Source: Phycisphaerae bacterium | Lineage (GTDB): Bacteria; Planctomycetota; Phycisphaerae; FEN-1346; JAACEH01 | Assembly (NCBI GenBank): GCA_012729015.1 | Contig: JAAYDY010000113.1 | Span: 76,206-139,232, forward strand | Reading direction: 5' to 3' | DNA: 63,027 bases | In this document: in pieces, positions 26,260 through 34,491 of the stretch | How positions within the stretch are numbered: position 1 is the first letter of the stretch | How the letters are laid out: each line of letters begins with the position of its first letter | The notes under the pieces: generated by a model | The model's input: only the letters and a program-made list of their open reading frames with translations | Told to the model about the DNA's origin: nothing | Database searches by the model: none | Made by a program: the position numbers and the translations under genes

Positions 26260-26282
26260 AACTACCGCCTGGAGGCGCTGTC

Positions 26283-26693
26283 ATGATCCTTGACGGCATC
26301 ACGTTCGCAGAACGGCTCAGGGCTGCCGGCGTTCCGGTGCCCGACAACACGATTCGTATCGAGGTCCAAGCTGAACCGGATTCGGTTGCCTTGGTCGTCT
26401 ACACCGTCGGGCTGGATGATACGGTCGCCGACATTGCCTGCGAGGCGGCTCGGTCGGCCAGGGCCATGAGTCTGCACATTGACGCCACGCCGCACGACAG
26501 CGGCAGTGACAGGGTGGACCTGAGCAACGAGGCCCGGACGGTGAATCGCGACAGCAGTTCCATGCACATCAGCTCGCCGCCGAGGCCGGGGCCGATCTCG
26601 CGGGCCCTGGGGTGGCTGGCCGACCGGGCGACGGCGTTCCTGGAAGCCTGGGGCGAGTGGTGGGGCGGGAGCCGCTTCGACCAGATCGAATGA
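26283..26693 (+). CDS. Early protein of unknown function
   Basis: The product is 136 residues with GGAGG before the ATG. It has a beta-alpha N-terminal region (MILDGITFAERLRAAGVPVP and IRIEVQAEPDSVALVVYTVG), then a polar linker, and a C-terminal Trp-rich amphipathic helix (WLADRATAFLEAWGEWWGG). No family is recognised. It lies between a cysteine-rich small gene and the tRNA-Met. Confidence 0.5.
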   Translation: MILDGITFAERLRAAGVPVPDNTIRIEVQAEPDSVALVVYTVGLDDTVADIACEAARSARAMSLHIDATPHDSGSDRVDLSNEARTVNRDSSSMHISSPPRPGPISRALGWLADRATAFLEAWGEWWGGSRFDQIE

Positions 26694-26736
26694 CGCGGCG
26701 GCGGGCCACCGGGGAAGGGGCGTAGCGGGCACGTGA

Positions 26737-26812
26737 TGCGGAGTGGCTCGAACGGTAAGGCGCCGGCCTCATAAGCCGGAACATGCGGGTTCGACTCCCG
26801 CCTCCGCCACCA
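26737..26812 (+). tRNA. Prophage tRNA-Met (anticodon CAT)
   Basis: The acceptor strands TGCGGAG and CTCCGCC pair except at position 1:72 (T and C). The anticodon arm is CCGGC-CTCATAA-GCCGG, the T arm is GCGGG-TTCGACT-CCCGC and CCA is encoded. The D stem is weak (GCT/GGC). The unpaired 1:72 and the CTCATAA loop are initiator-like, but position 11:24 is C-G as in elongators. A lysidine-type Ile tRNA cannot be excluded. Confidence 0.85.
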
Positions 26813-26948
26813 GTATTGAAGTGACGCCCTTGCGCGGGCGGGATGGGCTGGGCTGGGATGGGTTGGGCTGGAATGGGCGGGGCCGGGCGGCGACGAGGAA
26901 GGGCCCGGCCTCGCTCAGGGCGAGGAGGGCGGGGAAGGAGGCCGTGGC

Positions 26949-27134
26949 GTGAGCCTGCTCAACAAGAGCGCCGTGAGGAAGCACCTGCTCGAACGGGCGG
27001 CGCTGAAACGCCCGGGATGGAAGCCGACGCGGGTCTCGGAGAACACGCTCTTCCGCATCGAGGCCGAGTTCCGCGAGCGCCTGGATCGCCTGCTGCACAG
27101 CCTGCCCTCGAAGGGCAAGACCATTCAGTACTGA
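26949..27134 (+). CDS. Small basic early protein
   Basis: The product is 61 residues; the GTG start has GGAGG 7 bases upstream. It is helical and basic: LLNKSAVRKHLLERAALKRP, then TRVSENTLFRIEAEFRERLD, and it ends SKGKTIQY. The pattern, with a terminal GKTI, is one I have seen in small phage proteins of unknown role, perhaps DNA-binding. It directly precedes the C5 methyltransferase gene. Confidence 0.55.
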   Translation: MSLLNKSAVRKHLLERAALKRPGWKPTRVSENTLFRIEAEFRERLDRLLHSLPSKGKTIQY

Positions 27135-27167
27135 TACTGCAACCCCCTGACGCACCATGAGGACACC

Positions 27168-29180
27168 ATGACCACACCGCCCACTGAGACGCTGCTTGAT
27201 GCCTCCACGCGCCGCACGGCCCGCCGGCCCGGGGCCGTCGCCCAGGAAATGGTCGTCGATTGCTTCGCCGGGGCCGGCGGGGCGTCGCTCGGCATCGAGG
27301 CTGCCATCGGCCGGGCCGTGGACCTGGCCATCAACCACGACGAGGTCGCCATCCGTGTCCACTCGATCAATCACCCGCACACGCGGCACATCCAGGAGGA
27401 CATCTGGCAGGCCGACCCGCGCGAAGAGACGCGGGGCCGCCGCGTCGGCTTGGCCTGGTTCAGCCCCGATTGCACGCATTTCTCGAAGGCCAAGGGCGGC
27501 AAGCCCAGGAACAAGAAGATTCGCGGGCTGGCCTGGGTGGTGGTGAAGTGGGCGGCCCAGGTGCGGCCCCGCGTCATCATCATGGAAAACGTCGAGGAGT
27601 TCCAGACCTGGGGGCCGCTCGACGACCAGGGCCACCCGGTGAAGAGCCGCAGCGGCGAGTTCTTCCGGGCCTTTGTCGGAGCGCTCTCCACCGGCAGCGG
27701 GCCATTGGCAGACGAACTGCGGGCCGAGCTCGATGAGTACTTCGTCGGCCAGCCCCCGCTGGAGGCCATGGCCGAGGGTCTGGGCTACACGGTCGAATGG
27801 CGTGAACTGGTGGCCGCCGACTACGGCACGCCGACGACGCGCAAGCGCTGGTTCCTGATCGCCCGGCGCGACGGGCTGCCCGTCCAGTGGCCCAAGCGGA
27901 CGCACGCTCCGCGCCACAAGGCCGCCGGCCTGGGTCTGAAGCCCTGGCGGTCGGCCGCCGAGTGCATCGACTGGTCATTGCCCTGCCCGTCGATTTTCCT
28001 GACGAAGGAAGAAGCCAAGGCCGCCGGCGTGCGCCGCCCCCTGGCGGAGGCGACCATGCGTCGCATCGCCAAGGGACTCCGCAAGTTCGTCCTCGATTCG
28101 GTAGAGCCGTTCATCGTCACCTGCAACCACGGTGGGCCTGAGTTTCGCGGGCGGTCTCCGGGCGAGCCGCTGCCGACGCTCTGCGCCTCGCGCGACGCCT
28201 ACGGTCTCGCCATGCCGACTCTCATCCAGACAGGCTACGGCGAGCGCGACGGCCAGGCCCCGCGTGTGCCAGGTATCGACAAGCCGCTCGGCACGGTAGT
28301 CTCTAGCGGCAAGCACGCCATCGCGGCGGCCTACGTGCAGGCCATCGACAACCAAAGCAGCCCGGCGGGCATCGAGGCCGCCACCGAGCCGCTGCGAACG
28401 GTGGTGCAGGAGAATCGCTTCTGCCAGGTGTGCGCGTTTCTGAACAAGTACCACGGCGACAAGGCCGGCGACGCCGGCGGTCGGAGCCTCGACCCGGCGG
28501 AGCCGATCAAGACGCAGGACACCAGCAACCGCCACGCGGTGTGCATGGCCCATCTGGCGAAGTTCCGCGCCGATTGCTGCGGCAACGATGCCCGCGATCC
28601 CGTCTCGACGATCACCAGCGGCCATGGCAGCGTGCGGCCCGCCGGTGCTGCCCACGCCCTCGGCGTGGTCGAGACGTTCCTGGTGACGAACAACGCCGGC
28701 AGCCACTCCGCAGACCCGACCGACCCCCTGCACACGGTGACCACGGGCGACCGGCACTTCGTCTGCGCCGCCTGGCTCCAGAAGCACCGCGGCACATGCC
28801 GTCACGGACAGGACGCCTGCGAGCCCCTGGCCACGGTCACGGGCGGCGGCACCCACCTGAGCGAGGTCCGGGCCTTCCTCGTCAAGTACTTCGGCACGGG
28901 AGGCCAGCACGGCGACTGCCATGAGCCGCTGGCCACCATCACCGCCAAGCACCGCCTCGGCCTGGTCACCGTCCACGGCGTCGATTACCAGATCGTGGAC
29001 ATCGGCCTGCGGATGCTTCAGCCGTGCGAGTTGCTGCGGGCGCAGTTCGGCCGTTTCGCCGACGAGTACGTGCTCGACGGCACCAAAGCTGAGCAGGTCG
29101 CCGGCATCGGCAACTCCGTCTGCCCGGAACTGGCGGAGCTGCTGGTCAAGGTCAATTACAAGGAGGCATTGAACCCATGA
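27168..29180 (+). CDS. Phage DNA (cytosine-5) methyltransferase with repeated target-recognition region
   Basis: The product is 670 residues, about twice the size of a minimal C5 methyltransferase. Motif I is VVDCFAGAGGASLGIE (about 29-44), motif IV is WFSPDCTHFSKAKGG with Cys102 preceded by Asp rather than the usual Pro, motif VI is MENVEEF, motif VIII is TRKRWFLIARR and the C-terminal motif is GIGNSVCPELAE. Between 340 and 620 there are about eight imperfect repeats of the form EPLxTVT followed by a short beta segment, which probably build the target-recognition domain. The stop overlaps the next gene by 4 bases. It probably protects phage DNA or marks it. Confidence 0.9.
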   Translation: MTTPPTETLLDASTRRTARRPGAVAQEMVVDCFAGAGGASLGIEAAIGRAVDLAINHDEVAIRVHSINHPHTRHIQEDIWQADPREETRGRRVGLAWFSPDCTHFSKAKGGKPRNKKIRGLAWVVVKWAAQVRPRVIIMENVEEFQTWGPLDDQGHPVKSRSGEFFRAFVGALSTGSGPLADELRAELDEYFVGQPPLEAMAEGLGYTVEWRELVAADYGTPTTRKRWFLIARRDGLPVQWPKRTHAPRHKAAGLGLKPWRSAAECIDWSLPCPSIFLTKEEAKAAGVRRPLAEATMRRIAKGLRKFVLDSVEPFIVTCNHGGPEFRGRSPGEPLPTLCASRDAYGLAMPTLIQTGYGERDGQAPRVPGIDKPLGTVVSSGKHAIAAAYVQAIDNQSSPAGIEAATEPLRTVVQENRFCQVCAFLNKYHGDKAGDAGGRSLDPAEPIKTQDTSNRHAVCMAHLAKFRADCCGNDARDPVSTITSGHGSVRPAGAAHALGVVETFLVTNNAGSHSADPTDPLHTVTTGDRHFVCAAWLQKHRGTCRHGQDACEPLATVTGGGTHLSEVRAFLVKYFGTGGQHGDCHEPLATITAKHRLGLVTVHGVDYQIVDIGLRMLQPCELLRAQFGRFADEYVLDGTKAEQVAGIGNSVCPELAELLVKVNYKEALNP

Positions 29181-29641
29181 GACTCTATGTCGCATCGTCA
29201 TGGCGCAATCCGTATCAGCCGCAAGTCGTCGAAACGCTCCGGCTCTACAGCCACGAGGTCTATGACTTCCGCAACCCGCGCCAGGGCGGCAACGGCTTTC
29301 ACTGGTCAGAGATCGACCCTCGGTGGCGGGAGTGGACGCCAGAGCAGTACATCCACGGCCTCAAGCACCCTGTCGCTCAGGCCGGGTTCCACCGCGATCT
29401 CTCGGCCATGCTGTGGGCTGAGGCGTGCGTGCTGGTCCTGCCCTGCGGCCGGTCGGCACACTTGGAGGCCGGATGGTTTGCCGGGGCCGGTCGGCCCGTC
29501 TATGTGCTCCAGTTGCGCCCCGAAGAGCCGGAACTGATGAACCTACTGGCCACGGCGGTATACGCCGGGATGGATGACCTGTTGCTGGCCATCACGCCGC
29601 TGGAAACCATTCGCGCGGTTGAACACCAGCCGCGGCAGTAG
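29177..29641 (+). CDS. Nucleoside 2-deoxyribosyltransferase-like protein
   Basis: The product is 154 residues with the family layout: MRLYVASSWRNPYQPQVVE at the start, VYDFRNPRQGGNGFHWSEID, and a C-terminal LVLPCGRSAHLEAGWFAGAG containing the conserved Gly-Arg-Ser-Ala-His-Leu-Glu. These proteins move or hydrolyse the base of deoxynucleosides or nucleotides. In a phage next to DNA methyltransferases it may adjust nucleotide pools or take part in base modification, but that is inference. The start overlaps the upstream stop (ATGA). Confidence 0.8.
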   Translation: MRLYVASSWRNPYQPQVVETLRLYSHEVYDFRNPRQGGNGFHWSEIDPRWREWTPEQYIHGLKHPVAQAGFHRDLSAMLWAEACVLVLPCGRSAHLEAGWFAGAGRPVYVLQLRPEEPELMNLLATAVYAGMDDLLLAITPLETIRAVEHQPRQ

Positions 29642-29772
29642 GGACGCCGCAGTGGCCGAGCCCTGGTACGCCGCGCCGTCGCCAGGGGCAAGAGCAGGAG
29701 AACAGGGAAGCGGGTGAGACAGTTCAGTACTGACCGATGGCCTACATCGAAGGACACACCACAGAGGACGGC

Positions 29773-30711
29773 ATGTCGAAGGCAGCCCCGACAACCGACA
29801 CACCACAGATTACCGCCCTGGCCCCGTGGTTCGGGGCCAAGCGCACCCTTGCCCACGAGATCGTCCGTGAATTCGGGCCGCACCACACGTATTGGGGCTT
29901 GTGCGTTGGGAGTTTCGCCATCGAGATGGTTAAGCCGCCGTGCTCCATGGAGACGGTGGTTGACCTCCACGGCGACATCGTCAACTTGGCGAATGTGATC
30001 CGGGACAGCAGGCTGGGGGCCATGCTCTACCGGCGGTTGCGCCGCACCATGATGCACGAGACGCTCTTCGCCGAAGCTGACGCGATCATCCGCGCCGGAG
30101 AACGCGACGGAACCGCCCGGCGGCTTGCGGACGGCCTTGGAACGGACGACGAGCGGCTTGAGCGTGCTTACCTCTACTTTCTGGTCTCTTGGATGGGACG
30201 GAACGGCACCGCCGGAACGCCGGCCAGTCACAAGGGAACATTCTGCGCCCGGTTCACCAACCGCGGCGGTCACGCCGGCAGAAGGTTCTCAGGGGCCGTG
30301 GACTCCATCCCGGCCTGGCGTCGTCGTCTCCGCAACCTCACCATCCTGCGCCGGGACATATTCGAGATCGCAGAACGCATTGCCGACGAGGACCGGTCCG
30401 TTATCTACTGCGACCCGCCGTACATCGCCAAGGGCGCGTCGTACCTGCACGACTTCACGGAGGCCGACCATCGGCGTCTGGCCGAGCTGCTGGGTCGATT
30501 CCGCCGGACCCGCGTTGTTGTGAGCTACTACGATCATCCGCTCCTGACCGAGCTGTATCCCGAATGGACGATGCGGCGCCTGAAGGCTACCAAGGCCATG
30601 GTCCATGCTGGACGCCGCGGCAACACCGGCCGGGTGGACGCTCCAGAGGTGCTTCTCATCAACGGTGCGTCGCTGGTCGAACGGACAGGGTTGCTGGAGG
30701 GGCTGGCATGA
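29773..30711 (+). CDS. Dam-type DNA adenine methyltransferase
   Basis: The product is 312 residues from ATG 29773, chosen because AGAGGA precedes it; ATG 29737 has no ribosome binding site. It is an N6-adenine methyltransferase of the D12 class: the SAM-binding motif at the N-terminus is PWFGAKRTLAHEI, the catalytic motif is IYCDPPYIAKG (DPPY at about 214-217), and the intervening helical region carries WMGRNGTAG and GTFCARFTNRGG. The stop overlaps the following gene by 4 bases. Confidence 0.9.
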   Translation: MSKAAPTTDTPQITALAPWFGAKRTLAHEIVREFGPHHTYWGLCVGSFAIEMVKPPCSMETVVDLHGDIVNLANVIRDSRLGAMLYRRLRRTMMHETLFAEADAIIRAGERDGTARRLADGLGTDDERLERAYLYFLVSWMGRNGTAGTPASHKGTFCARFTNRGGHAGRRFSGAVDSIPAWRRRLRNLTILRRDIFEIAERIADEDRSVIYCDPPYIAKGASYLHDFTEADHRRLAELLGRFRRTRVVVSYYDHPLLTELYPEWTMRRLKATKAMVHAGRRGNTGRVDAPEVLLINGASLVERTGLLEGLA

Positions 30712-30977
30712 ATGAGCCGTGGTATGCCTATGCGATCTTCGCCGTCGCCCTGAGCGGCACGATTCTCAACGTGCGGAAGGATCGCCGCTGCTGGCCGCTC
30801 TGGATCGCCAGCAACGCGGCCTCGGCGGTCTACCTGGCCGGCCAGGGCGTCTGGACCCAGGCGGCGCTTCAGACGATCTTCCTCGGCGTGAGCCTCTGGG
30901 GATGGCGGGCGTGGCGGGCTCGGAATCCTCCGGGAAATCCGGGAAACGACCTTCCCAGTCGCGGCGAGTCGAGGTAG
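30708..30977 (+). CDS. PnuC-like three-helix membrane protein
   Basis: The product is 89 residues. It has three hydrophobic segments: AYAIFAVALSGTILNV, RCWPLWIASNAASAVYLAG and AALQTIFLGVSLWGWRAW. The pattern of an Arg/Lys-Asp loop, Trp-Pro-Leu-Trp and a final GWRAW is that of the PnuC nicotinamide riboside transporter family, but the length is about half, so it may work as a dimer or be a diverged relative. It is coupled to the methylase gene through ATGA. Such short PnuC-like genes are seen in phages; the role is unknown. Confidence 0.6.
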   Translation: MNEPWYAYAIFAVALSGTILNVRKDRRCWPLWIASNAASAVYLAGQGVWTQAALQTIFLGVSLWGWRAWRARNPPGNPGNDLPSRGESR

Positions 30978-31039
30978 GGACAGGGCAGGGCAGAAGACGG
31001 GTTGCCGCTCGTGGAATCGAGCCACAATGGAGTGGGCAG

Positions 31040-32113
31040 ATGAGCATTGCGATGATGAACCGGGTGTGGCGGGAGTTGCCGGGCAAGGTCAACGCCGGGC
31101 AGTTGCTCGTGGCCCTGGCGATGGCCGACCATGCCGACGACCAGGGCGTCTGCTGGCCGCACGTGACGACCGTCGCACGCAAGTGCGGCATGTCCGGTCG
31201 CACCGTCCAACGACATCAGCAGGACCTGGTCGCCGCGGGGCACCTGGCGGTCCGAATCAAGGCCGGACCGAAACAGGCCAACCACTACATCTTGTTTCCA
31301 GTCACCACCACGGAATGCGGAGGTGGTGACAAAATGTCGCCACCCGGCAACGGCCCGGTGGTGACAAATCAGGCATCAGGTGGTGACACCCCTGTCACCA
31401 CAGGTGGTGACAATCCGGGCGCGCACTCCTTATGGAACCGTCAGACTAACCGTCAGGAACCTTTCCCCCCCAACCCCCCCGCTACGCGGGTGGGCTCGGG
31501 CGGCGATGCCGCAACAACGGCAACAGACACGGCAACGGCTGGCCAGGGGCAGGATGCCCGTGCCACGGTGGAGGCGGGCGGCGAGCATCCGGACGGGCCG
31601 GTGGCGGAGCACCTGGAGCGGCTGGTCGAGAGCGTGACGGGGGCGCCGGCGGATCGGCGGTGGCAGCGGGCCGTGAGGCGGGCACTGAAACTGCCGCGGG
31701 GCGACCTGGCCCTGGGGCGCGTGTGCCCAGGGGCGGTGGCCAGGGCCTGGGCGCGGCGGGATCGCAAGCGGTTTTCGCTGGCGACGGTGCTGGAGGCGGT
31801 CGCGGAGTTGACGGCACAGCGGCGCGAGGCGGAACGGCGGGCGGCCGAGGCCGACCGGCGACGGGCCGAACTGGACGCCGTCAACGCCCGTCGCGAGGCA
31901 CAGCGCCGGGCCTGCCTGGAGTGGTTCCGCCGCGACCTGGACGAGGCGGCGCAGCGACCGTACCTGGCAGACGCCGAGGAACGGTTGCGCCAGTTGCGGC
32001 GCGGAGAGGATCCGCCGCGCGACGTGGTCGAGAGCCTCGCCGCCTCGGACGCGGCCCGCGACCTGGACTGGCACTGGGATCCGGCCTTGGCCGGGGAAGG
32101 GGTGACGGCGTGA
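31040..32113 (+). CDS. Phage replication protein with N-terminal HTH_36-type domain
   Basis: The product is 357 residues. Residues 10-75 form a winged helix like those of phage replication initiators: LVALAMADHADDQGVCWPHV then VARKCGMSGRTVQRHQQDLV. A low-complexity linker follows (about 85-170, rich in Gly, Thr and Pro), and its DNA holds the iterons. The second half is a charged helical region with QRREAERRAAEADRRR, which could recruit host helicase. No helicase or primase is encoded in the prophage, so this protein is the best candidate initiator, by analogy with lambda O. It ends in a GTGA overlap with the next gene. Confidence 0.7.
   Translation: MSIAMMNRVWRELPGKVNAGQLLVALAMADHADDQGVCWPHVTTVARKCGMSGRTVQRHQQDLVAAGHLAVRIKAGPKQANHYILFPVTTTECGGGDKMSPPGNGPVVTNQASGGDTPVTTGGDNPGAHSLWNRQTNRQEPFPPNPPATRVGSGGDAATTATDTATAGQGQDARATVEAGGEHPDGPVAEHLERLVESVTGAPADRRWQRAVRRALKLPRGDLALGRVCPGAVARAWARRDRKRFSLATVLEAVAELTAQRREAERRAAEADRRRAELDAVNARREAQRRACLEWFRRDLDEAAQRPYLADAEERLRQLRRGEDPPRDVVESLAASDAARDLDWHWDPALAGEGVTA
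31301..31412 (+). repeat. Iterons inside the replication gene: candidate origin
   Basis: GGTGGTGACA occurs at 31322-31331, 31357-31366, 31379-31388 and 31403-31412. Inverted forms lie at 31301-31309 and 31393-31402. One copy is in a different reading frame from the others, so the DNA rather than the peptide is repeated. An origin inside the initiator gene is the lambda arrangement. Confidence 0.65.
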
Positions 32114-33183
32114 GCAAGACGAAGATTGAGTGGGCACGGGATACCTGGAACCCGGTGGTAGGCTGTCGGAAGGTGTCGCGGGGGTGCCAGAACTGCTACG
32201 CCGAGCGCATGGCCGCGAGGCTGGCCCGGATGGGGCAGTGGAAGTATCAGACCGTGGTGAGCGGCAACGCCTGGAACGGTCGAGTGAACTACGTGGATAA
32301 TAGCGACGAACTGCTGGCCCCCATCGGTTGGAAACCGTCGCGGGTCTTCGTCTGCTCGATGGGCGACCTGTTTCACGATGACGTGCCGGACACGACGCTC
32401 GACGCGGTGTTCGCCACCATGGCCCTGAGCCCGCGCTCGACGTTCATGCTGCTGACGAAACGACCGTTGCGCATGCGGGACTACATCCTGAGCCGGTGGG
32501 CGATGGATGACAGTGATCGCGTGGAACGCGCGCCGCAATGGTATCAGCATGTGACCTGGCTGCTGGACCAGGGCGAGACTCTGCTCGGCCGGCGGTGGGA
32601 TCGGGCGCATGCGGCGGCCGAGGGGCTGGACTTGGCGCAGCCGCTGCCGAATGTGTGGCTGGGCGTCACCGCGGAAGACCAAGAGCATGCCGAGGCCAGG
32701 ATACCTGTGCTGCTGACGACACCGGCGGCGCGGCGCTTTGTGAGCGTCGAGCCGATGCTTGGGCCAGTCAACCTGCACGACTACCTCTCGACGACGTGGC
32801 TGCCGGTCGGCGAAGCCCATTGCACCGATCCCGCGGCCGGCCGAGTGCCGCCCTTGGATTGGGTGATCTGCGGTGGCGAGAGCGGCCCTGGGGCACGACC
32901 GATGCACCCCGACTGGGCCAGGGCGCTGCGCGACCAGTGCCGCAGAGCGGGCGTGCCGTTCTTCTTCAAGCAGTGGGGCGAGTGGGGGCCGCTTGAAGAT
33001 CATATCGAAACTGGACGGCGCACGGCCCCCGTGTGTCTGGTCAAACCAGATGGCGCTACAGTGCGTCCCTATTGCCAACTCGACGCGCCGGGGCATCAGA
33101 TGGCCCGCGTCGGCAAGAAGGCGGCCGGGCGGTTGCTGGACGGCATCACCTGGGACCAGAGGCCCGAGATGCGGCCATGTTGA
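32110..33183 (+). CDS. Phage Gp37/Gp68-family (DUF5131) protein
   Basis: The product is 357 residues with GTG start overlapping the previous stop. The N-terminus is the family signature: KIEWARDTWNPVVGCRKVSR then GCQNCYAERMAARL, with Cys-x6-Cys-x2-Cys, which resembles a radical-SAM cluster site. Further blocks are FVCSMGDLFHDDVP, FMLLTKRP, VWLGVTAEDQ, FVSVEPMLGP and WVICGGESGPGARP. Such proteins are common in phages and mobile elements; their reaction is not established as far as I know. A role in nucleic-acid modification is a reasonable guess in this context. Confidence 0.88.
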   Translation: MSKTKIEWARDTWNPVVGCRKVSRGCQNCYAERMAARLARMGQWKYQTVVSGNAWNGRVNYVDNSDELLAPIGWKPSRVFVCSMGDLFHDDVPDTTLDAVFATMALSPRSTFMLLTKRPLRMRDYILSRWAMDDSDRVERAPQWYQHVTWLLDQGETLLGRRWDRAHAAAEGLDLAQPLPNVWLGVTAEDQEHAEARIPVLLTTPAARRFVSVEPMLGPVNLHDYLSTTWLPVGEAHCTDPAAGRVPPLDWVICGGESGPGARPMHPDWARALRDQCRRAGVPFFFKQWGEWGPLEDHIETGRRTAPVCLVKPDGATVRPYCQLDAPGHQMARVGKKAAGRLLDGITWDQRPEMRPC

Positions 33184-33431
33184 GCGCGCCGCGTGTGGGG
33201 CAGGGCGTGCAGGTGTGGTACGGCCCGCACACGCGGGAGGCGATGCCGTGGCACGGCAAAGCCGGGACGGTGGTCGTCAGCGGGCGGGGGCGGCCGAGGA
33301 ATCACCTGGTGCGGATCGACGGGCAACAGGTCATCGTGCCGGCGGGGAACCTCAGGACGCCGACGGGCAATCAGACAAAGCACACGAAAGGAACACCCCA
33401 TGGCGACGACGCGGGCGCTGGAGATGGATGA
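33177..33431 (+). CDS. Small SH3-like protein
   Basis: The product is 84 residues; ATG 33177 overlaps the end of the upstream gene by 7 bases. The sequence VGQGVQVWYGPHTREAMPWH, AGTVVVSGRGRPRNHLVRID and QQVIVPAGNL reads as a small beta barrel like KOW/SH3. Its C-terminal part overlaps the start of the following recombinase gene by 32 bases. Function is unknown. Confidence 0.5.
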   Translation: MLSAPRVGQGVQVWYGPHTREAMPWHGKAGTVVVSGRGRPRNHLVRIDGQQVIVPAGNLRTPTGNQTKHTKGTPHGDDAGAGDG

Positions 33432-34011
33432 GGCGAGGCGGATGCAGGAGACCTTTGGCGGGAGGTGGGCGTTGCGCAACCGCTGTCTGGTCGAGCTCGG
33501 CGTGCGGTGCGGGTTCCGGATCAGCGAGATGCTGTCGCTGCGCGTGGCCGACGTCCTCGAAGCGCCGGACGAGGACGGGACGTGTCGCGTGCGCGATCGC
33601 CTGACCGTGGTGCGGAGCAACACCAAGGGCAAGGTGGCGACGCGGTCGGTCGTCCTCCACCCCAAGGCGGCCGAGGCCCTGGCGCTGTGGGTGGCGGACC
33701 TGCAGGGGCAGGGCTACTGGCGCGGCGAGACGTGGCTGTTTCAGTCGGCCTGGGGGGCGGATCGCAACACGCGAATCACCCGGGTGCAGGCGTGGCGCAT
33801 CGTGCGCGAGGCCGCCAGACGCATTCACTCGCGCGGATGTGTCGGCACGCATTCCATGCGGAAGGCCGCTGTGACGCGATTCTACGAGCAGTGCGGGCGA
33901 GACCTGCTCAGGACGCAGAAGTTCAGCGGGCACAAGGACTTGGACAGCCTGCGGGCGTACATCGCCGTGGACCAGGAGGAAGTCGACGGGATCGTTCTGA
34001 GCATGGATTGA
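33400..34011 (+). CDS. Small tyrosine recombinase (second integrase-like protein)
   Basis: The product is 203 residues and holds only the catalytic domain; there is no core-binding SAM-like domain. The active-site residues are present: Arg in VRCGFRISEML, Lys in NTKGKVATR, His and Arg in GTHSMRKA, His in SGHKDLDS and Tyr in LRAYI. AAGGA precedes ATG 33400. It lies in the early region far from attL and is clearly distinct from the integrase at 16348, so it may resolve phage multimers or act on another site. It could also be an auxiliary recombinase. Confidence 0.85.
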   Translation: MATTRALEMDEARRMQETFGGRWALRNRCLVELGVRCGFRISEMLSLRVADVLEAPDEDGTCRVRDRLTVVRSNTKGKVATRSVVLHPKAAEALALWVADLQGQGYWRGETWLFQSAWGADRNTRITRVQAWRIVREAARRIHSRGCVGTHSMRKAAVTRFYEQCGRDLLRTQKFSGHKDLDSLRAYIAVDQEEVDGIVLSMD

Positions 34012-34127
34012 AAACAAGGTAACAGTCCTCGGTTTCTTAACGGTCGCCCGGAAAGTCGTCGCTCCAGAACGTTCCAGGCACCGACAGAACGCAGGACATT
34101 TTTTCGACTTCTCGCGGAAATTGTTAC

Positions 34128-34376
34128 ATGCGCGCACGACGACGAAATCAGGCCAAGACGACTGCCACCAGCGTGGGCAGGCTGCTGCGGCTGCAGACGG
34201 TCGCCGAACGACTCGATTGCGGGGTGGACGAGGTGCGCAAGCTGATCCGACGCGGGCAACTCCGCAAGACGACGTGGAACCGGACGCCACGCGTGGAAGA
34301 GAGCGATCTGGCCGAGTTCATCGCGCAGTGTCGGCTGATCGCCCGCGAGCGCGGCGGACGCCAGGCGAGGCCATAG
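34128..34376 (+). CDS. Excisionase-like HTH protein
   Basis: The product is 82 residues. The motif LLRLQTVAERLDCGVDEVRK followed by LIRRGQLRKTTWNRTPRV is an HTH_17/excisionase winged helix with a strongly basic N-terminus. It follows the small recombinase by 116 bases, so it could be the directionality factor for one of the two recombinases. The ribosome binding site is weak. Confidence 0.6.
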   Translation: MRARRRNQAKTTATSVGRLLRLQTVAERLDCGVDEVRKLIRRGQLRKTTWNRTPRVEESDLAEFIAQCRLIARERGGRQARP

Positions 34377-34491
34377 GTACTTCCCCGGGGGTGGGTCGCC
34401 CTGACTGCCATGGGAACGGTGACGCGGGGATAGAGAGTTTGTTTGGGTCGGTGGTGCCGTAAATCGAGAAACCAGGAACCGGAGGCAAGAC

